Assembly: GCA_002862165.1 (NCBI GenBank)
Contig: PKCL01000280.1
Coordinates: 1-18,906 of the forward strand
Reading direction: 5' to 3'
Length of the DNA stretch: 18,906 nucleotides
Source of the DNA: Planctomycetaceae bacterium
GTDB lineage: Bacteria; Planctomycetota; Planctomycetia; Pirellulales; UBA1268
Below, piece after piece: positions 14,113 through 18,906 of the stretch. The notes beneath the pieces are model-generated. The model was not told the origin of the DNA. It made no database searches and worked only from the letters and a program-made list of their open reading frames with translations. Numbering within the stretch: the first letter of the stretch is position 1; each line of letters begins with the position of its first letter. The position numbers were made by a program, and so were the translations under genes.

Positions 14113-14517
14113 TCATGATCCAATGACATTTTCGAGTACTTCCTCGGCAACATAAATCGGAAGACTTGGTTCACACGTAATTGCCACGGCAATTGCATCC
14201 GACGGCCTCGCGTCTATTTCAACAACGTCGCCGTCTTTTTCGACACGTAGAGTAGCGTAATACGTGTGCTCTTTTAATTCAGCAATAACGACATCCTGGA
14301 ATTCTCCACCCATTAGTTCAACAGCCGCGACCAAAAGATCATGTGTTAATGGCCTGGGTGTCGCACTCTGCTTTACCCTGCGGTCGATGCTGGTAGCTTC
14401 AAAGAGCCCGATAAGAATCGGAAATGTACGATCGCCTTCGACCTCTTTCAGGTAGACAACCTGCTGGTCATTGACCTCACTGATAATGATTCGTGAGAGT
14501 TCCATTTCAACGCTCAT
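14113..14517 (-). CDS. DUF151/bifunctional nuclease-domain protein
   Basis: A 134-residue single-domain member of the BFN (DUF151) family. It has the family layout: an opening strand MELSRIIISEV, the FPILIGLFEATSI segment, RPLTHDLL, and the highly conserved DARPSDAIAVA before a C-terminal tail. Plant and archaeal or bacterial members have been reported with nuclease activity, but many bacterial ones are untested. The start at 14517 has GAGG 6 bases upstream; a longer reading from 14529 adds four residues without such a site, and a later ATG at 14505 lacks one. The gene converges on lysC and is 131 bases downstream of valS on the same strand. Confidence 0.9.
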   Translation of the reverse strand: MSVEMELSRIIISEVNDQQVVYLKEVEGDRTFPILIGLFEATSIDRRVKQSATPRPLTHDLLVAAVELMGGEFQDVVIAELKEHTYYATLRVEKDGDVVEIDARPSDAIAVAITCEPSLPIYVAEEVLENVIGS

Positions 14518-14523
14518 AACGAA

Positions 14524-14527
14524 CCTC
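14524..14527 (-). promoter_or_regulatory. Shine-Dalgarno of the DUF151 gene
   Basis: GAGG on the minus strand, 6 bases from the ATG at 14517. It decides between three closely spaced in-frame starts. Confidence 0.5.
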
Positions 14528-14660
14528 AAGTTCTTCAGATTTCTGTGTGGATAGATATTTTTTCATGATGTACGAACATGGTAGGCAAATGTTTTTAAGC
14601 ACCATTTTTGAACACTATGAGACTACCTCATTCCACCTGTGAAATCACTTGGAGTCCACC

Positions 14661-17600
14661 TTATAAACAGTCTTTCTGGCTTTTCCGTGCTTCCAGAGCA
14701 CTCAAACTCGCTTTTTGTTTGGTTTGTAGTTCTTCAAATTCTGCGAGTTGTTCGCGTTCTTTATCGACTATCTGGGGGGGGGCGTGAGCGATGAATTTAT
14801 CATTGTCGAGTTTTCCACGTTTGACTTTTATGACCGTGTCAAGCTTGGTGACTTCCCGGGTCAGTCGAAGTATTTCGGCATCGACGTCAATGAAATCCGC
14901 TAGATCAACAGAAATATCACAGTCCGCGGCAGAAATCTCGGCAGCACCTTCGATCTTTTCAGCACCAACTCCAAGAGCGACAACATGACACATCGCCATA
15001 GCTTCAATAGCAGGCTTCATGGGCCCGAGCAAAGTCTCTTGAGACGGTGGTGTACGGATAGTGATATCGACTGAGGTGCGTGGAGGTACATTTTGGCGAG
15101 ATCGAATTTCTCTGACTGCGGCGACAACTTTAAGAAATGTACGGAACTGTGTCTCTGTAGTTCGGTCTTGCCATGAGTCTGGTGGAGTTGGCCAGGCTGC
15201 TAGCATTATGGATAAAGGTAGCGGTTCCTTGTCCCAGGGGGTGCTCCGTTTCTGATATTCCTCTGATAGATGCTGCCATATTTCTTCGGTTACAAATGGC
15301 ATGATCGGATGAAGCAGTCTTAAAATTGTATCAAGGCCAAGAACCAACATCTGGCATGCTTGTTGCTTTTGTGTTGCGTCCTGCAGTCGTGGTTTACAGA
15401 GTTCAAGGTAGGCACTGCAGAACTCATCCCATGCAAATGCGTAGAGAATCCGAGCTGCTTCAGCAAAGTGATACTCCTCGATACTGGTTGTAACCTCAGT
15501 AGAGACGGTCGCGAGCCGACTTAATAACCAGCGGTCTTCCAATGGCAAGTGTGCAAGATCAGAGAAATGAAGATGTGTATCGAAATTGGTAACATCCTCG
15601 AGATGCATGAGCACAAACCGCGTTGCATTCCAAAGTTTATTTGAAAAATTACGGCCTGACTCAAACCGTTCACTGACTGCTGGACCACGGGGTAGGGCGA
15701 GGTCAGCCTCTTGTGTCGCCCACTGCGTTCTAAAGTCTTCGTTACATTTTGGACATGTTATACGAGGTTTTGTACGATTCTGGTTTGTTTGGTCAATTCG
15801 GCTGGCACAGGTTGGGCACTGGTACTCAACTGGCATACGAACATCTTGTGTTTCAGTTGCCATGGTTGCCATCCCAAATCGAAGGGCATCGGCGCCAAGC
15901 AGTGTAATAACATCAAGTGGATCGACGCCGTTTCCTTTACTCTTGCTCATTGTTTCACCATAGCGGTCGAGTATCTTTGGGTGAATTGCCACATGATGAA
16001 ATGGAATGTCGCCGGTGTTGAAAATTCCCAAGATAACCATTCTTGCTACCCAGAGCGTGATGATGTCTCGGCTGGTAATGAGTGTGCTTGTTGGATAGAA
16101 ACGCGCGAGTTCTTGAGTGTGTTCTGGCCAGCCAAGGGTAGAATGAGGCCAGAGGGCAGATGAAAACCAGGTGTCAAGTACGTCCGGGTCACGGACCAGT
16201 GGCTGGCCTTGAATCGTCTCAATACCGAGCGATTCATCTGCCGAGCATACAAACCAATCCCCTGGCGTTCCGTCTTCCAGTTCTGGTCCATCAAAAGTCC
16301 AAGCAATGTTTGTTCTTCCTGCAAAAGCAACTTCTAAGTCCTGCCGAGTGACTGCTGTGATATGCCATATCGGAATCTGATGACCCCACCATAGTTGTCG
16401 GCTTACTGGCCAGTCTCGTTTTTCTCCCAGCCAGTCAAGATAGCTTTTTGCATATCGCTCAGGATGAATCTGTATCGTTTTCGTACGAACGGCCTCGAGT
16501 GCTGGGTCTGCGAGGTCTGTCATCCGAATGAACCATTGATCGGCAAGGTATGGCTCTATAGGTGTTTTCGATCTGTCAGAATGCGCTAGCTCAATCGTGC
16601 GGCTTTCGATGTCAAGGAGCTGTTGAGCGGTTTCTAGGTCATTGATCACCTGAGCTCGGGCTTTCTTCATGCTTAAGCCCTCGTAAGGTCCAGCCGTGTG
16701 ATTGAGTGTACCGTCAGGATTCATAATGTTGACCATTGGCAGGTCATTCCGGATCCCGACTTCATAATCGTTTGGGTCGTGCGCTGGAGTTATCTTCACA
16801 CACCCCGACCCCATCCCTGGTTTCGCCCATTCATCGGTAATCAGTGGAAGAGGGCGACCTAGCAAGGGAAGGATGACCTGTCTTCCATCATGTGCCATGT
16901 CCGCAAGTTTTTCGAGAATTGGCAAATGACTCTGTCGCCGATCTTCCGCTGATGCAATTGCGATTGTGATGTCAGCTCGCTCTTTTGCTGAAGAATTTTC
17001 CAATTTTTCATGGAGTTCTTGAATGGTTTGTTCGAGCGCCTTTGCTGGTTGAGGATGCACTGCCACTGCGGTATCACCGAGCAAAGTTTCGGGGCGTGTC
17101 GTTGCAACACTAATTTCTGTTGGCTCACCTGGCTTTGGGTCCAATACGGAATAGCGGATATGCCAAAAGTGTCCCTTGACCTCCTCATGGAAAACTTCAT
17201 CATCACTTACAGCGGTTTGCAGAAATGTATCCCAGTTCACAAGGCGTTTGCCACGACGTACAAGGCCTTTCTGGAAGAGTCGAAAGAATGTTTCTCGAAC
17301 AGCACGACCACACTGATCATCAAGCGTAAACCGTGTGCGATCCCAGTCACAACTTGCACCAATATCACGCAACTGCCCGAGAATTCGTTTTTCGTACTGC
17401 GTTTTCCAATCCCAAATTCTTTCGACAAGTTGTGCTCGTCCAAGGTCGTGACGAGAAACACCGTCCTCTTCAAGGAGTCGCCGTTCCACTACCGCTTGTG
17501 TTGCGATACCAGCATGATCAGTTCCGGGCATCCAAAGTGTCACATATCCTTGCATTCTCTTGGTGCGGACAAGAATGTCTTGAAGTGTGTTATTGAGTGC

Positions 17601-17768
17601 ATGTCCGAGATGGAGCGCACCGGTTACGTTCGGTGGAGGAATGACAATAGAAAATACTTTGCCTGCCTTTTCTGGGTCAGCATGCCAGTACCGACCGGCA
17701 TCCCAAAGAGCGTGGCAACGACTCTGCGCTTCAGCATGGTCATAATGTTTCGGTAATTCGTGCATCAT
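14661..17768 (-). CDS. valS: valyl-tRNA synthetase with extra zinc ribbon
   Basis: A 1035-residue class I synthetase that charges tRNA-Val. The HIGH motif is HLGH at 53-56 in PPPNVTGALHLGHAL; the KMSKS motif is MSKSK at about 607-611. The editing domain, which removes threonine, is complete (ATTRPETLLGDTAVAVHP and KITPAHDPNDYEVG). Two additions stand out. Inside the editing domain about 50 charged, probably helical residues follow AVAVHP. After KMSKS, about 645-680, a four-Cys zinc ribbon (CPTCASR, CPKCNEDF) precedes the standard FSNKLWNATRFVLMHLE. A C-terminal coiled coil (about 965-1030), the usual tRNA-binding arm of ValRS, ends the protein. A run of nine C residues (14774-14782) lies near the 3' end but the frame is intact. 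Two adjacent ATGs begin the gene, with a weak Shine-Dalgarno. Confidence 0.96.
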   Translation of the reverse strand: MMHELPKHYDHAEAQSRCHALWDAGRYWHADPEKAGKVFSIVIPPPNVTGALHLGHALNNTLQDILVRTKRMQGYVTLWMPGTDHAGIATQAVVERRLLEEDGVSRHDLGRAQLVERIWDWKTQYEKRILGQLRDIGASCDWDRTRFTLDDQCGRAVRETFFRLFQKGLVRRGKRLVNWDTFLQTAVSDDEVFHEEVKGHFWHIRYSVLDPKPGEPTEISVATTRPETLLGDTAVAVHPQPAKALEQTIQELHEKLENSSAKERADITIAIASAEDRRQSHLPILEKLADMAHDGRQVILPLLGRPLPLITDEWAKPGMGSGCVKITPAHDPNDYEVGIRNDLPMVNIMNPDGTLNHTAGPYEGLSMKKARAQVINDLETAQQLLDIESRTIELAHSDRSKTPIEPYLADQWFIRMTDLADPALEAVRTKTIQIHPERYAKSYLDWLGEKRDWPVSRQLWWGHQIPIWHITAVTRQDLEVAFAGRTNIAWTFDGPELEDGTPGDWFVCSADESLGIETIQGQPLVRDPDVLDTWFSSALWPHSTLGWPEHTQELARFYPTSTLITSRDIITLWVARMVILGIFNTGDIPFHHVAIHPKILDRYGETMSKSKGNGVDPLDVITLLGADALRFGMATMATETQDVRMPVEYQCPTCASRIDQTNQNRTKPRITCPKCNEDFRTQWATQEADLALPRGPAVSERFESGRNFSNKLWNATRFVLMHLEDVTNFDTHLHFSDLAHLPLEDRWLLSRLATVSTEVTTSIEEYHFAEAARILYAFAWDEFCSAYLELCKPRLQDATQKQQACQMLVLGLDTILRLLHPIMPFVTEEIWQHLSEEYQKRSTPWDKEPLPLSIMLAAWPTPPDSWQDRTTETQFRTFLKVVAAVREIRSRQNVPPRTSVDITIRTPPSQETLLGPMKPAIEAMAMCHVVALGVGAEKIEGAAEISAADCDISVDLADFIDVDAEILRLTREVTKLDTVIKVKRGKLDNDKFIAHAPPQIVDKEREQLAEFEELQTKQKASLSALEARKSQKDCL

Positions 17769-17859
17769 ATTTCAATACCTGCCGGAGCTGGGCTTTTTAT
17801 ATGGGGACAAAGTTCCAGCGATTCCAATGGTTTGGGTAGTCGCAAAAGATGATTAAACA

Positions 17860-17895
17860 GATACGGCGTCACTCCGGCTAGAGTCACGCCGTATC
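17860..17895 (-). terminator. strong hairpin, likely terminator of the MFS gene
   Basis: GATACGGCGT (17860-17869) and ACGCCGTATC (17886-17895) pair perfectly; after one C-C mismatch, ACTC and GAGT extend the stem to a six-base loop. It lies 50 bases past the stop of the MFS gene and about 90 bases before valS. On the minus strand the stem is followed by the T-rich sequence TGTTTAATCATCTTTT, a diffuse rather than clean U-tract. It should separate the transporter transcript from valS. Confidence 0.65.
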
Positions 17896-17944
17896 AAGCG
17901 GTGTTGAGTAAAACTTGTAGTAGAAGCACTACCGAAACGCAGTT

Positions 17945-18906
17945 TTAGTATTCACTCGCAGACGGTGTGGCTTCTGGTCCTGTCCCATCAACAGCAGTGC
18001 CACCAGCAGCTTCATGCGACTCTTCAGAACCGTCGAGATGAATGACCTTGTATCCACCGATTAAACGGTAATAGATAAGGAGCCCAAGAAACCCAACACT
18101 CATTGCTGCCGGAATGTAACTTGTCAGCGTGAGGGCTTTGCGGCCGCCAAATAAATATGAGTCTTGGACCGCCTTGAAATCTGTGCCAGCGTTTTGGATA
18201 AGTGCTTGCTTTTGATTCTTTGGTATCAATTGTGCAGCAGAGATAGCATCTGTTGTTGTTGGCTTTCCACCTTCTAATTCTGTCCCGTTTGCAGCATTCA
18301 GCTTCGCAGCGTTGAGTGCACGGTATTCATATCCCCACGATTTTGTCATATCTCCCGAAGTGTATCGACTGAAGGTGTCCGGTGCAGTTTGCTCAAGGTT
18401 ACGGCTCATCTCGTATCCCTGCTGTGTCCCGATCCTCGGACCCGCAATTTGTCCTACGCAGAGCATTCCAGCTGCTCCAAGTGCACCCATGGCAACTGAC
18501 CCACACTGTGGATACCGTTCTCCTGCTACACCTAGCATGGTGGGCCATAGGAACGCTTTACCAAAGGAATAGAACGTTGCTGCAGCAAAAATCATAAACA
18601 CCGTTTGATTTGGATACCCAAGCCACAGCAAGCCAAGGCATGCGATCACACTGCTACCGAACAGTAAACCGATCGGATTTACCTTGTGAACAATCGGTCC
18701 GGCAAAGAATCTGAGAATGAACATAAGGAACGAGGTATATACAAGAATCAAGATGGAGTTCGGTAGCAAATTCTCCATCAGTTTTGTCATCCATGAATCA
18801 ACGCCTAATTCCATGTACCCGACAAGCGCGTGGAGTACGATCAGAACAAGAAATGGAATTGATACAAAGCATGAAAAGACTGTTGCAAAGTTGCCTGATG
18901 ACTCAC
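17945..18906 (-). CDS. MFS transporter, C-terminal part (cut by window edge)
   Basis: The frame stays open from the stop at 17945 to the right edge, so about 319 C-terminal residues are visible and the N-terminal half lies outside. An internal ATG at 18814 is not the true start, since upstream codons continue with a membrane helix (FVSIPFLVLIVLHALVGYMELG). About six membrane segments follow the usual order for the second half of a major facilitator, with LRFFAGPIVHKVNPIGLL resembling the loop between two helices and FYSFGKAFLWPTMLGVAGERYP a helix. Odd is a soluble stretch of about 90 residues between the last two membrane segments, rich in Ala, Asn, Lys and Gln. The C-terminal tail is acidic. 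The substrate cannot be told; the ELGVDSWM motif recalls sugar-type facilitators. Confidence 0.85.
   Translation of the reverse strand, partial: ESSGNFATVFSCFVSIPFLVLIVLHALVGYMELGVDSWMTKLMENLLPNSILILVYTSFLMFILRFFAGPIVHKVNPIGLLFGSSVIACLGLLWLGYPNQTVFMIFAAATFYSFGKAFLWPTMLGVAGERYPQCGSVAMGALGAAGMLCVGQIAGPRIGTQQGYEMSRNLEQTAPDTFSRYTSGDMTKSWGYEYRALNAAKLNAANGTELEGGKPTTTDAISAAQLIPKNQKQALIQNAGTDFKAVQDSYLFGGRKALTLTSYIPAAMSVGFLGLLIYYRLIGGYKVIHLDGSEESHEAAGGTAVDGTGPEATPSASEY

Noticed and set aside
14559..14582. Partly palindromic ATGTACGAACAT upstream of the DUF151 gene as an SOS box
   Set aside because: Only four bases per side match and the spacing does not fit known LexA sites.
17010..17756. 248-residue plus-strand open frame
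   Set aside because: It lies wholly antisense to the conserved N-terminal half of valS and its translation has no family features; it is a shadow of valS codon use.

Overview
The window reads as a stretch of core bacterial chromosome, most likely from a planctomycete, perhaps Pirellulales-like. That placement is inferred from gene content and order: groES lies between two groEL genes and leads into dnaJ and grpE with no dnaK, the aspartate kinase has four ACT domains, and valyl-tRNA synthetase carries an extra zinc ribbon and an extra helical segment. I see no tRNA, rRNA, insertion sequence, phage gene or CRISPR array, and no gene looks foreign.

Layout. Bases 1-146 may hold the 3' end of a plus-strand gene, followed by about 400 bases without a convincing gene but with a perfect inverted repeat and short direct repeats. 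Bases 549-8137 are a minus-strand run of eight genes, transcribed right to left: groEL1, groES, groEL2, dnaJ, grpE, an FmdB-type zinc-ribbon protein, a YacG-type gyrase inhibitor and a polytopic membrane protein of unknown function. Also on the minus strand, just upstream (8409-9473), is an M42 metallopeptidase. It diverges from a plus-strand run of three aspartate-pathway genes: homoserine dehydrogenase, an ApgM-like enzyme that is probably a homoserine kinase, and aspartate kinase (9658-14063). Converging on these is a minus-strand DUF151 bifunctional nuclease, then a minus-strand valS. Last comes the C-terminal part of an MFS transporter that runs off the right edge.

How the genes work together. 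The chaperone block supplies both halves of protein folding except DnaK: the GroEL/GroES cage (with two different GroEL paralogues) and the DnaJ/GrpE co-chaperones, whose DnaK partner must lie elsewhere. The hom/apgM-like/lysC run would take aspartate to aspartyl phosphate and aspartate semialdehyde to homoserine and on to phosphohomoserine. Asd and ThrC, needed for the missing steps, are not in the window. ACT domains on both lysC and hom suggest end-product control.

Several starts in the chaperone block and the peptidase are GTG or TTG, chosen because good Shine-Dalgarno sequences sit at the right distance. The window looks mostly housekeeping. The points most worth a second look are the probable homoserine kinase, the divergence of the two GroELs, the ValRS insertions, and several strong inverted repeats between chaperone genes.
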